NCBI GenBank assembly: GCA_011033025.1 | Contig: WFMF01000015.1 | Location: forward strand, 62,001 to 126,000 | Direction: 5' to 3' | DNA length: 64,000 nucleotides | Origin: Beroe forskalii | Lineage: Eukaryota > Ctenophora > Nuda > Beroida > Beroidae | Shown here: piece by piece, positions 40,901-52,428 of the stretch | Numbering within the stretch: the stretch's first letter is position 1 | How the letters are laid out: each line of letters opens with the position of its first letter | The notes under the pieces: model-generated | What the model was told of the DNA's origin: nothing | The model's database searches: none | The model's input: the letters and a program-made list of their open reading frames with translations, nothing else | Position numbers and translations under genes: made by a program

Positions 40901-42928
40901 TAGGGGTGAGAACTTAGCGACCCTTTAACATTATCAATCCGTATCAATAAGTCTCACGGTATCGCAATGTGTTCTAGAGAGAGTGAATAGGAATCAACAA
41001 GTGTAAAATAACCAGTGCAAAGATCTTGATTCTTGGTGCCCAATATATTAAAATACTAAATGGTGAGGTTAATTCGGAATCGTGATGCCCGTGAATAATG
41101 ATCCCAGTATTCTGAGAGCAACCCTTGAAATTACCTGCGATATATTGACAATCTCAAACTTCAGAGCACATTAAATCCATGCGAGAATTTTAATTCCAAC
41201 TTCCTTTCATGATAAAGATAAACTACATAAACAGGCACATAGTTCCACTTATTAAGTGGATTGTTTCTCTAGAAATGCTTCAAAAATCATCAAATGAAGG
41301 CGCTGATCTCGTGTAAAAAGCAGCTGAGCTGTAGAAAAAGCTCGGACCATACCATAGCATAATATATTCTATATATATTGATGTGTTGAGAGCGTAGCTC
41401 AGAAGCGTGCTATCATCAACTCGCAGCTCTATTACACCTCCCGACCTCCCGCAGCCACTTTGCGGTGTGACATCATTAACACACCACGTTAACTCCTCAT
41501 AATGACGTCACTGGCAAACAGCTGTGAGCTGCGCGTGGCGCGTGGATTTACACACATTTACACCATCGCACAGCTTAGCAAATGAGTGCTGCTACACACA
41601 AACACACGGAGTTGTTTGGCGTGGAAACAGTTAAAAAGTTAGAGGAAGACATAGAATTACGGAGGGTCGTTGCTGCTGCTGGTTGATGCGGTGTATATAA
41701 TGTGTGCTGTATTACATGGTGTTTTAGTGTGTCAAACACACCGGTAGTAGAATTTATACACGGGGATTTATATATACGTGCTGATGTATAGAGCACGTGA
41801 CATTAAGTACAATGTGTACAATGTGTCACGAGTTAATGTCAACTAGCAGGCCGTTGCTAACAGTTGTAATAATGTAGTCGCCTGACTCGCAATACACATC
41901 GCATGCTACATAGCATGCTCTACATTCGAGAATATGAACCGTGGTTTGGGTAAGCCACCACGGACAAATTATATTACACCAAATCATGGAAAATTAACCA
42001 AAATCACCCAAAATCACCCAAAATTATTCAAAATCATTAAAATACTCTTTTGTGAATGTTGTACATTTACGAAGCATGAACGTTACGTCAATTTCTGACA
42101 TCACCAATCACTAAGATCAGGAATAAGAGAAAGTGACTTCACTTTCATAGTTCAAAGCGGGCACTTGACAACGCGTGGAACAACTAATATGGACAAGTGA
42201 AAAAAGAGAAACATCGGGTTCTTCAGAAAGCAACATTTAACACGATCAATGTAACGGTATTTGCTACATAGCAAGAGTTAGGACGCATGTTGACAGCTCA
42301 AAACCAGCTCTCGGAGGGATGTACGGAATAAAGATAAAACTTAGCATATTCGAAATAGCTGAAATATCATACTACACAGGAGAATCGTGTTATCATCGCA
42401 TCGCGTTTGAACAGAGCGAATTATGATATGTCACAAAAACGATAACCCGGTATGATATGTGACCCGGTATGATGTGACACAGTATGATTTGACCCGGTAT
42501 GATGGTGGAAACGATCATATAAAAAGTCAACATGTCGCTTGAAGAGATTTAGATGAAGTTCACTGCAAGTTCAGTCTTCATCTTGTAATATTTCGATAAA
42601 TGACGAGTGTTCACTGTTCATCACTACACAACCAGTCCTCATTCTAATCAAGTTTACTGAAGAGAAATACCTGTTCTATTGCATTTGATGAGGGTTTCAC
42701 ACACATCTCTCTCCCATGATCAGAAGGAGACGAAATACACAATGACAAGCATGTATCAGACTCATCACAAAATGAGCAATCCTCACTCCTTGCCATTATA
42801 ACATTATCAACATGCAGCCTATGAGTACGATATGTGTTTATGTGTACATTCAGGGGAGCTTTTCACAAGTATGATGTATATTAAATATTCAAATAGCCGA
42901 CCTAATGAATAGCCCACATGGCATAGAC
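37924..42928. other. Long intergenic stretch
   Basis: No supportable gene in 5 kb. CRE/GATA modules occur at 39187-39194 (one of the fullest copies, CACCACTTTAAAGTATGATA then TGACGTCATCTGAACCGCC) and 41503-41510. Small repeats: a ~22 bp duplication of TATAGTGTTATTTAATG at about 39293-39330 and a CACCCAAAAT run at 42003-42025. Confidence 0.6.
42430..42505. repeat. Short tandem repeat, TGACCCGGTATGATATG-like unit
   Basis: Four imperfect copies of a 17-18 bp unit, with CGGTATGATxTGTGAC as the shared core. Confidence 0.75.
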
Positions 42929-43500
42929 CAACACACAGACCGACACACAGACCAACACACAGACCGACACGGCGACACACAGACCAACACACAGACCAAC
43001 ACACAGACCAACACACAGACCAACACACAGACCAACACACAGACCAACACACAGACCAACACACAGACCAACACACAGACCAACACATGGACCAACACAC
43101 AGACCAACACACAGACCAACACACAGACCAACACATGGACCAACACACAGACCAACACACAAACCAACACACAGACCAACACACAGACCAACACGGCAAC
43201 ACACAGACTAACACACAGACCAACACACAGACCAACACACAGACCACCACACAGTCCAACACACAGACCAACACGGCAACACACAGACCAACACACAGAC
43301 CAACACATGGACCAACACACAGACCAACACACAGACCAACACACAGACCAACACACAGACCAACACACAGACCAACACACAGACCAACACACAAACCAAC
43401 ACACAGACCAACACACAGACCAACACACAGACCAACACACAGACCAACACACAGACCAACACACAGACCAACACACAGACCAACACACAGACCAACACAA
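42929..43500. repeat. 12-bp satellite (ACCAACACACAG)n, ~47 copies
   Basis: About 570 bp of near-perfect 12-mer repeats. Variants ACATGG and ACGGCA/ACGGCG replace a unit part at about 42969, 43086, 43134, 43194, 43273 and 43308. As 12 is a multiple of three and the unit has no stop in any phase, all six reading frames are open, giving false proteins such as (TNTQ)n, (QHTD)n and (CVGL)n. I do not regard these as genes. Confidence 0.95.
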
Positions 43501-44584
43501 TTTCAAGGAAGAATACAAACAGAACAGAGCGATGTGTGCCGCACTTATCTGCAGCTCATCTCAGCCGGCGAATTCTTAGTTAATAAATGCGAATATCATT
43601 GATAATTTCTTAAAAATAAAATGGAATAATATAAAGTATAATAAATTGAAATAGAGTGTGATAAATTATAATTAACTTAATAAATTTGAATTAATCGTTT
43701 TCAAAAAACAGTCTATTGTGTACACTTGAATTGACATGGAAACAGCCATTGATGTAAATCACATTTTACTTCAAAATTATATTGTCTATCAAAGTTACGA
43801 AGTAAAGACTACAAATGAACTATATATAGGCTTTGGAGCCTTGGGCTATAGAGTATTGAGGCGCTAAAATATCGAATAGCTGTAAATCTCTAACATTGAA
43901 CTGTCGATTATTATTACGTTACATAAAATATATAGTCGAGTAAAACCAGTATAATCGTACAAAGAGCACTACATTGACAATAATAAAACTTCAATATATA
44001 AAACAGTTATACATTATCAATCAGCTGGGCATAACAGGGTTACATAGCTCTGGAATGTATACATATTGCACTTAGTATTGCATTAACAGGTAAGATGATT
44101 CAAAACACAATGAACTGTGACGAAAGATATGACTCAAGATGTGTGCTTTGATGTGGCTCAAACATGGACCATGACATAAACGGGTGATGACTATATTTCG
44201 ATAATGGAAGTACTGATATAAACAAAACATATAGATCAAACCGATTCCTCTAACTGGATAGCTTATTTCCAGGAATTCAGATTGACTGATACAATTCAAG
44301 TGATATAACAGATAATATGTTGCCTATTATAAGTACTTTGGTGTGACGTTGTTGGAATTACATTTCAGAACTCAATTCATGAAATGAGTGATCGATGTAT
44401 TTAGATGTACATTGCACAACCATCTAGAATCTGGAGGGAAAGTTGTGCTTTATTATCTCCAAGGCTCCACTTCAGATAAATTCGTTCAGCTTTCACTCAC
44501 ACAGAATACACTACCTGTCTCAGGCCATCTTTCTCCTCTCTCGCGTAATGGGTAAATCAATTAAAATTCAAAATACAGCAAATG
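43501..44584. other. Intergenic, 3' flank of ARGLU1
   Basis: AT-rich; no gene or repeat recognised. The ARGLU1 3' UTR should lie at the right end. Confidence 0.5.
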
Positions 44585-47449
44585 CTATTTCTTTTTAGTC
44601 ATGCCAAATGATATTCTGGGCCTCGAGTTCGATTCTGATTTCCCGAGTATCTGGTTTTGGATCATTTTCTCTTTTTGTTTCAGTTCCTTTTCAAGGGCTT
44701 GCCGTTCCTCTTCTATTTTTCGCTTAGCCTCGACTACTTCTAGCCTTTCTTCGTCCTAGATGTACAAGAAAGCTAGCATATATACACTAAATAGGACGGT
44801 TCAGATACCAATTTATGGAAAATGTGGTCGAAATTTTGAACTGCACAACAGTCACACAGATTTCCTTTCAAAAAAATGACCACAATTATAGATTGCAAAA
44901 TACTCACCAAACGTAGTTTGGACTCTTCCTGTTCCTTCTTGAGAGTTTCAATGATAGCTTGAAGACTCTGAATCTCTTTCAGATGTTCCTCCTGTGAAGA
45001 AATAAGAGTTACAGGGTGTCGAGCATCATATTCGACAAAAGGGGCAGTCCAACTGTACTTGAAATATTGGGCAAAAACTTCTTGAAAAAGAAGTATGTGA
45101 TAAAGCTGTGTCTGATTACATGATTGGTGATGCACTGACACCAATAAGGAATGATGGCTGGAAACTTTATCATAAAGAGATTAATAACCAGTAGCGCATG
45201 GGTAGAACTTTTTCCAAACGCATTTATATTTTTTCAATAAAATTTTGCTAAAAAAGTGCATGCACATACTAATTCATAAACATCTGCTAGTGAAGAATAT
45301 GTACACTTATACGGATGATTTTCTATTGCAATGAGTATTTTTAGACTCTTCTATATTAAATTTTCATTCATTTATATTGAATAAAGGGATTATTACAAAG
45401 TACAGGATAATCAATTAGGTCATGGATCCAGCTCATGGAATACTTTTTTAACTTCGGAAAAATAACTGTTTGACTAAAATAAAGAGATATATTGAAGAAC
45501 ATAACATTGAACAAAAAAATACATTTAGTTGACTAATGTGAATGAAGCTGTGAGCTCAGAATGGTGTATTCAACCAAATAGAAGTTAAGAAATAGAATAA
45601 ACAGAAAATATAATCATTTAAGTCAACCTTAATTCAATAACTTCTGCTTACATCAAAAAACAAAAATAATTTTCACAAATGGTTGTGCTCACTATAAAAA
45701 TTAAATTAATTGTCGAACAGAAAATTAAGATAATGATTTCACATACCGTGTTACTAACCGGCCCAGAAGATCAAGCTGGTTCACTGGCGGTCTGGATCAA
45801 AATACATGATACTTTCTGCATCTCTCTCAAAATTCAAGCTATGTACACTTGTTGCACAAGTATTTATACTTGATTTGGGAGACCACAATTGATTTTATAT
45901 GCTTGGCTGCTTGAACTCATTAAGAATCCAAGATACTATTGTTATAACAAAAGCCTTTAGATGATTACAAAGATATTTTTCCTGTTTGGAAGTGTAATTT
46001 CCAAACCCAGGATGGCCTTTAAAACTTGAGAAAAGCCTACACCTGGCCCTGATAACTGTAGAGTACTGGGACCTCTTTGGCTATGGACACAAATATCACG
46101 ATGTCTTGGAGATGAAACCATCAATATTCTATGATACTAACTTAGGCATAGTTGGATCTAGAGGTAAATTTGTGTCCTATTAAAGATAAAATCATAGTTA
46201 GATTGGAAATTTAGGGAGAGTAGTAAATATTAGTAGGTAAGATTTGTTGTGGTGGTGTACCTACAATAGCATATATTAACTAGAAATTAATTTGAAGGGC
46301 CTCCATTCTGATCCAATTATGTATACCAATGCAGTATTGGCACACATGGAGTCAGAAGAAAAGCTGTTAAACTGAATTGGAAACACTGGACATTCCAACC
46401 CTAATGTTGCCACAACTTTTTCATTAAAAATGATGGATTTTGATTGCCAACATTGCAGGGGTACCCAGTGTTGCCATAAAAAATACTGACTATCAAACCT
46501 CTTGGTCGTGTAACTCCCGATCCATTTCGTTCTTCTTGGCTTGAAGTTCCTCCCTCATTTGTCGTTCCAATACCTGCTTGGCATTTTCAACTCTTCTGTT
46601 GACTTCTGCATCAATAGCTGCATCTTTCTTCTCCATCTCCTCCTTGATACGCTTGTTAACACACTCATCAATCAACCTCTGGGTTTCCACTTCAGTCAAC
46701 TTTGATTCAATGTTTGCTTGCCTCCTGTAAAAAAATAATGTAAGGCATTGTTGGTTAGATTACAGTTAAGTAAAGCAAAAACTATTGTCTACTGAGTTAG
46801 TGAAATCATACGCAAAATACATCTTATTTCTTAGATGTCATGCATCTTATTCTTAGATGCTATACATTGCCTAAAATGTTCTATGAAAATATTGAAAAAA
46901 TATGACAAATGACACACAGTCCCAAGATTTTTTACTTCAATTATAAATTAAAATAAAGAAAGTTGAGAAAACTTACTTTCTTCTCAACATATCTTCACGT
47001 TTGTCATAAATATCAACTGGTCTTGGCTTCCTTTCTCTCTCCCTTTCTCTTTCTAATGTCTCCAAGTCCTTTTTCCTCAGAGATATCACCCTACCAAATT
47101 CATCAAGTTGTTCTGTAGGAGATCTTCTACGTCTCCTTGAAGCTGAAGTAGACCTACTCCTACTTCTACGTTTTTTCCTCAATGGTGATCTGTTAGGTGA
47201 TTTGGATGGGGATTCATGGGGTGATTTTGATGCAGATCTTGATTTACTTGACTTAATGGGGGTCTTTTTACGGTACTTTTTGGTTTCCTCAATTTCTTTA
47301 TCATCAGATGTATAACCATTCCTTATTTCACCTTTGTCTGGTTTCTCCTTCTTAGATTTCTTAGGGGATCGACTCCGTGATTTTCGCTTATCTTTCTTTT
47401 TCTTTTTCTTAGTGAAGTCTCGATCTGGTACAGGGGAGGGGGTGCCCAT
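44585..47449 (-). CDS. ARGLU1: ARGLU1 orthologue (4 exons, 317 aa)
   Basis: Exons: 47449-46977, 46724-46499, 44991-44908 and 44755-44585 (TAG); all GT-AG, frames close to 954 nt. The N-terminal half is an Arg/Ser/Lys-rich domain (SRSRSPKKS, RRSRSRSTSASRRRRRS), then LDEFGRVISLRKKDLETLER. The C-terminal half is a long Glu/Lys/Arg helix (RRQANIESKLTE, KRIKEEMEKKDAAIDAEVNRR) ending in ILGKSESNSRPRISFGMTKK, matching the ILGKGKSRPKLSFSLK end of vertebrate ARGLU1. ARGLU1 is a nuclear coactivator working with Mediator and nuclear receptors and a splicing modulator. It is somewhat longer than the human protein (273 aa), mainly in the RS domain. Intron 2 (1.5 kb) is long; in vertebrates this gene has a regulated intron, but I cannot tell whether this one is. 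Confidence 0.92.
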
Positions 47450-48198
47450 CCTCAAATATCAGAAATTAAATAGCAACTAGACCATCAGTAACAATTTTAA
47501 AATATGCATATATGAATTATTAACAGCACAACCAACACTGTAACAAGATAACTTATTAAATTCTAAAAGCTCCATTCAATGTAATAATAATAATAATTGA
47601 AACTTTTATATTATAGTGGCACATCAACTTAATTAATTGCACAGCTGTGCCACGAAAACAGCATGTAAAGAAGTATATAATTGTAAACAAATATTTTCAA
47701 TATATTTGAATTTAAAAAAAATCTGTTTTCAAGACATCAATCTGCAATAGCATTTATATGGGACAGATTTTATTGTACCCCATTTCTGAATGAAGGAAAC
47801 AATGTTTAACTTCTAATCAATCTCCTTTGTAGCAATGAAAATGTGATAACAGGACCACAAACAGTGATCGAACTACTTTGGGTTTAGTAGTTATCCACCT
47901 TCAGTGGTAAGTTTATATTATTCACAAGGGTTGTTATTTCATCATGAGTATATTTTGATTGTGATAATGTTTGCTGCCTTATATGTTCGAATACCTATAC
48001 TTGTTATTGATTCCTAATATTCCTATGCAGGGGCATTCTACTTGTAGTAGGGTGAAATGGTGAATAGCAAAGCACTGATAGACCAAAACATTCTGAGACA
48101 TCATAACAGCTGATGAATGGGTCTGCAGTACAGTGGACCATGAGACTGTTTCGGAGGTGATTTGAAGTGACAATTTATTATTATTACTACTTGTGTTG
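47450..48198. other. Intergenic, upstream of ARGLU1
   Basis: No gene seen. It should hold the ARGLU1 promoter. An AATAAT microsatellite lies at about 47582-47598. Confidence 0.5.
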
Positions 48199-48388
48199 CA
48201 GTAGGACACATCTGCAACACAAGTAGGACACATCTGCTACACAAGTAGGACACATCTGCTACACAAGTAGGACACATCTGCTACACAAGTAGGACACATC
48301 TGCTACACAAGTAGGACACATCTGCTACACAAGTAGGACACAAGTAGGACACATCTGCTACACAAGTAGGACACATCTGCTACACAAT
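48199..48388. repeat. 22-bp minisatellite, ~8-9 copies
   Basis: The unit contains ACACAAGTAGGACACATCTG (20 of 22 bp, followed by CT). Copies are almost identical, with one partial copy (ACACAAGTAGGACACAAGTAGG) at about 48332-48352, as expected from recent slippage or unequal exchange. Confidence 0.95.
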
Positions 48389-48654
48389 ACGACGATCCTG
48401 TGGCACGTATGTGTTGTACTTGTTATCATCTATTAGCAAGAACCGACGGTACATTTTGCCAGCATGTGTGATTGCAAAGATTCGGTCACAGGATTCATCA
48501 GTCATCACGAGGAGGAAAATAAAGAAGATTTTGAAGCTTCTGAGTCTGTTTCAAGAGTACAATGATAATGTTAGAATAAGGCAAAATTGATTAATTAAAT
48601 ACTTAATTATCAAGTGAAATGAGCTTCAGTGTAGTTTATCTATGCCATAATGTT

Positions 48655-48960
48655 TAATTAGTGTAAACAAAACACTCCACAAGCAAAACAAAATAGCATT
48701 TTACACAACTTTACACTGTGTTTTTATTGTGAGCAGAGGTGTTGCAGCGCATCGTGTAATGTGATATCAGTCATTTATGACGCCACATAGCGGAATACAG
48801 AGTTACACATTTACATGCATCTATCTCCGGAATTAGATCACGTAGAGAGCTCGGGATTTCACTAATGTGTAACAATTAAAGTGCTTGTTATTATAAAATA
48901 ATTAAGAATTTAAAATGATGATATCGATTCTATAGTGTAATGGTCCTTTAAATGTTAAAT
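48655..48960 (+). repeat. ~300 bp interspersed repeat, copy 3
   Basis: Same family as 4715-5010 and 5960-6205. It shares GTAAACAAAACACTCC at the left, TCATTTATGACGCCACATAG and CGGAATACAGAGTTACAC in the middle, AGAGAGCTCGGGATTTCACT, and ends TATAGTGTAATGGTCCTTTA. Confidence 0.65.
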
Positions 48961-49369
48961 TAAATTATTTTGTTTCGACCTGGGAATGTCTTTAAAATGC
49001 AGCCTGACCTTGGTAGGTCATAAATCTGCAGCTTTATTTCTGTAAATATGTTTTTAAGTTATTATGACCCATTATTTTCGCAGTATGCATTGTTCTGAGA
49101 GTGCATTAAATTAATTAACATTTATTTCAGGAATTATCTTTGGGATACAAATACAGTCATCTTTGTACAGTCAAGCCACAAAACTTTCCAACAGCTCTTT
49201 CCTTAGTCTTTGACAGGATCCAAGTGAGATACCTTCATCAGAGATCTAGGTAGATCCAAACAACTCTTAAGGAATATGTTCAATATTATTTTTATGTCAG
49301 TAGTGGGTGACCTCGTTAACAGTCTTTACGATTGACTGAGTGTTTTCCCTCAGCACAGCTTAGAAGCTA
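48961..49369. other. Intergenic
   Basis: No gene or repeat recognised. Confidence 0.5.
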
Positions 49370-49603
49370 CGGCGCCCGTAACGTTCGTCGGTCGATCGAC
49401 CGGAATTGGTCGATCGATCAACTCCATTTGAACGAATGATGTGTTTTAATGCCCCCTGTTGACTTGAATCGTGTTTAAATGAGCAATATTTAGTTGTTTC
49501 CCTACTAGCTTAAAGATTTTCTATTAAAAACACATCAGTTGATCAAATGAAGTCGATCGATCGACCAACTCCACTCGATCGACCAACGAACGTTACATGC
49601 ACC
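49370..49603. mobile_element. 234 bp MITE with GGTCGATCGA inverted repeats
   Basis: The left end GTAACGTTCGTCGGTCGATC and the inverse right end GTAACGTTCGTTGGTCGATC form ~50 bp imperfect inverted repeats that continue through TTGGTCGATCGATC. TA flanks both sides (49368-49369 and 49604-49605). Non-coding. TA target and size suggest a Tc1/mariner-type MITE. Confidence 0.75.
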
Positions 49604-50373
49604 TACATTTTATAACTCGGAAAAATATATTCAATGACATTGTGCTGTAAAAGTTTTATTCAATTCAATTCAATTCAAATCTGACAATAGTAAAATATAT
49701 ACTATCAAACCTCTTCACATAGGCATAACATACACTTAAAGTAATAAATAAATAAATTAGAACATTTATTACACGCTTAGACATTGTCAAATAGATATCT
49801 AGGAGGGAACTACTCTAGCCATTTAAGCGTGACTAAAACTAAACTCAAAGGCTCAGATAGCTAAAGTGTTTTTTGTCAAAAATGTGCCCAAAGAACAAAG
49901 ACAAAGAACAAAGCAAGACCAAATCCATACATAAATATAGAAATAGACATAGAAATGAGAATGCTTATTTGCTCAAAAGTCTGCCCAAGGGAATGGATTA
50001 GGTGAGAAAGTTGGTTCATGAGTTGCTGAGCAAACAAAACAGAACTTTTGCTCATGACAGGGTAATCTACGATGAAGACCCCTTATTCCTTAATGCTTAA
50101 ATCTTACACTTAAATTTAGAAATTTCACAAATAAGGTATTTTTCAGTTAAATTGAAGTTCTAAACTCAAAGTTTTCAATCATATGCCTTCAAATTTAGTA
50201 CTTAGATTTCAAAAATATATCAGTCAAATGTATGGTATTGAGCTGATGGCCTGATGCCATTTCAAAGGTGGTCAGTATGGAATCATGTCATATATTTTAA
50301 TGAATGACTTGTGTTTCATTGTCGGCCGTTGACAGACCTTTGAGAAAATTCAGTGCCACGCTGCATGCCAATG
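49604..50373. other. Intergenic
   Basis: AT-rich. An AATTC repeat (CAATTCAATTCAATTCAA) at about 49660-49677; nothing else recognised. Confidence 0.5.
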
Positions 50374-50587
50374 CTCATCAAGAATCGAATGCCTGAAAGG
50401 TACCACCTTCTTTCAATTTGTTCTATCAGCTTTTTTCAATTTGTTTTATCAGTTTAGCACTTCAGCAGCAGCCTTTTAGGCTCATCAAGAATCGAATGCC
50501 TGAAAGGTATCACCTTCTTTCAATTTGTTCTATCAGCTTTTTTCAATTTGTTTTATCAGTTAAGCACTTCAGCAGCAGCCTTTTTTG
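50374..50587. repeat. 107-bp tandem duplication
   Basis: Two adjacent units (50374-50480 and 50481-50587) both starting CTCATCAAGAATCGAATGCC and ending in CAGCAGCCTTTT. They differ at only a few positions. Confidence 0.95.
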
Positions 50588-51160
50588 ATGGATTTCTCCC
50601 ATCCCTGCGCGCAACACTCGGAGGTTTGGAGGGTCGTGTTGCATACTAGGAAAACCTTGCGTGCGCGGCGGAGGGTAGGGTAACATCCTACAACAGCCTT
50701 TTAGGCTTTTAAATGATTTCGTTCCTAAGCCCGCATAGATGTGTGAACGCGCCGCGCGAGTCACACAGGGATATACGTGTTTAGCAAATGATTTCGGAAC
50801 AATCAAATGTTTTTTTTTTTTCAAGCCCTCGCCTCATAAGATTTTGTCAAATATTGCGTTGCCTGACTTGTCTGGCGTCGACAGACCCTCTCGAGAATCA
50901 GCGCCGCGCGCGCGGCGCTGATTCTCATCGAGGCTGGCATCAGCGGGTCATACATCGTACGACAATGCCTGACCTCCTCAAGCGCGCGCCACAACTTGAA
51001 ATAATGGCCGTCTGACGACGTCAGCAGTCATTGTCAGGCGTTGCCTGACCCCCTCGCGCGCGCACCACGACTCGCATGCGCAGAGTCGTGAATAAATTTA
51101 AAATTTTAAATAATGGGTCTGACAACGTCAGACAAACAGGGGCTGAGCTGACGTCACAAA
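50588..51160. repeat. GC-rich palindromic island
   Basis: A local GC-rich block in AT-rich DNA. It holds a perfect 34 bp palindrome (about 50889-50922, arms GAGAATCAGCGCCGCGC) and repeats of CCTGACC[TC]CCTC followed by GCGCGCGC (near 50970 and 51045). A diverged partner of the palindrome region lies at about 50328-50390 (GTTGACAGACCTTTGAGAAA). TGACGTCA at 51149-51156. Most likely a small repeat element that has partly duplicated itself. Confidence 0.6.
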
Positions 51161-52428
51161 TCTAGAGGTCAATTTTTCTGTATCTTAAAGTTAAACCTAA
51201 CCATAGACCTAACCAAAATTAAAACAATATTTTTCAGAACCAAGAACGATTGAATTTGATGATATAACTATAAGTGAAGTTCAACAGTCAAATCTAAATA
51301 AAAATTGGTGAACGAAAAATTGAAAAGATAATCATATTCTAAAATCTGCGTTTATATGATATCATTGATAAGGAATTTAGGAATATCATATTTTGATTGG
51401 ACAATGAATATCGAGATCTGATAATAGTATCAATCAATGAAATCAAAGGCATGCTTGCTAATCTTTAGACTCAGAGTTTCGTTTGGCTGATCTTTTTGAT
51501 AATCACCATGACCAACATGAACAACAAATTTTATTGGTGCCAACGTGTATATGTGATATGATTGATTAATTTTCATTTCGCGCTGAAAGTTCGACATGAA
51601 TCAGAATGTCATAATCTATGTAACAAGTGTAAAAATGAACTAGTGGGCATGTCATTGCCAATACGTGCAAAAAATATGACGTATTTGCTTCTTAGGAAAA
51701 AATACGCGTATTTTTTCACAAGTACAATTATAAATACGCGACTATTACTGATTACTATGAAAACGACAAATTTCGGTCGTCGTTAAAAATGTGAAAAAAA
51801 TACGTGAAAGCACGGCTGATCCGCTGATTTGAAATTTTATCAAAGTTTCAAAATTGGATTTGGAGTGGAAAAATACGGCAGTTTCTACCAAAAATACTAT
51901 ATTTGAAAAATACGTATTTAACGCGAGTTGCACTTGCAGTTGACCATAAAACCTGATCGGCAAATGCCATGGAAATTCCGAGATCCTTCAAGTAAGCTAA
52001 TAAGTCACTATTAAAAGTGTTACTGAGGGATCTCTGAGGGACCACGGTTGGTAAATACGTGCTTTTAACTATTCACTTGTTTGAACTATTTACGCTATTC
52101 AACTATTTAATCCCCGAGGATTAAATAGTCTGCAATAGCCCAATAATTTATTGCGTAATATTTGAACGATCGCTTAACACTTATGAGCAATTATGGATCA
52201 AATTAAATGCGAATGATGAAAATATTGAATTATTGCTGTCAAAAGCACTTCTTGTCCTTAGTTAAGTCTGTGGAGTGGTGAGTCTCTCACCATTCGAATG
52301 CCCTTCACACACCCCATAAAAATAGCTTTATAATAATTTAAAAACTTTAAAAACCAATCAACAACAGCAATCAATATATTGAAAAATAATTCCTAATCTC
52401 TGCCTCCAAATCACCGCAATTCTTTCAA
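51161..52428. other. Intergenic, 3' flank of the SMP/C2 gene
   Basis: No exon recognised. Tracts of AATACG/TACGTATTT recur between 51650 and 51920. TTGCGTAATATTTGAACGAT at about 52151 resembles the end of the poly-G-rich repeat at 25.04 kb. Confidence 0.5.

Noticed and set aside
42819-43602. Several 96-224 codon frames with (TNTQ)n, (CVGL)n or (VCVL)n repeats
   Set aside because: They are reading frames through a 12-bp satellite that lacks stops in all phases.
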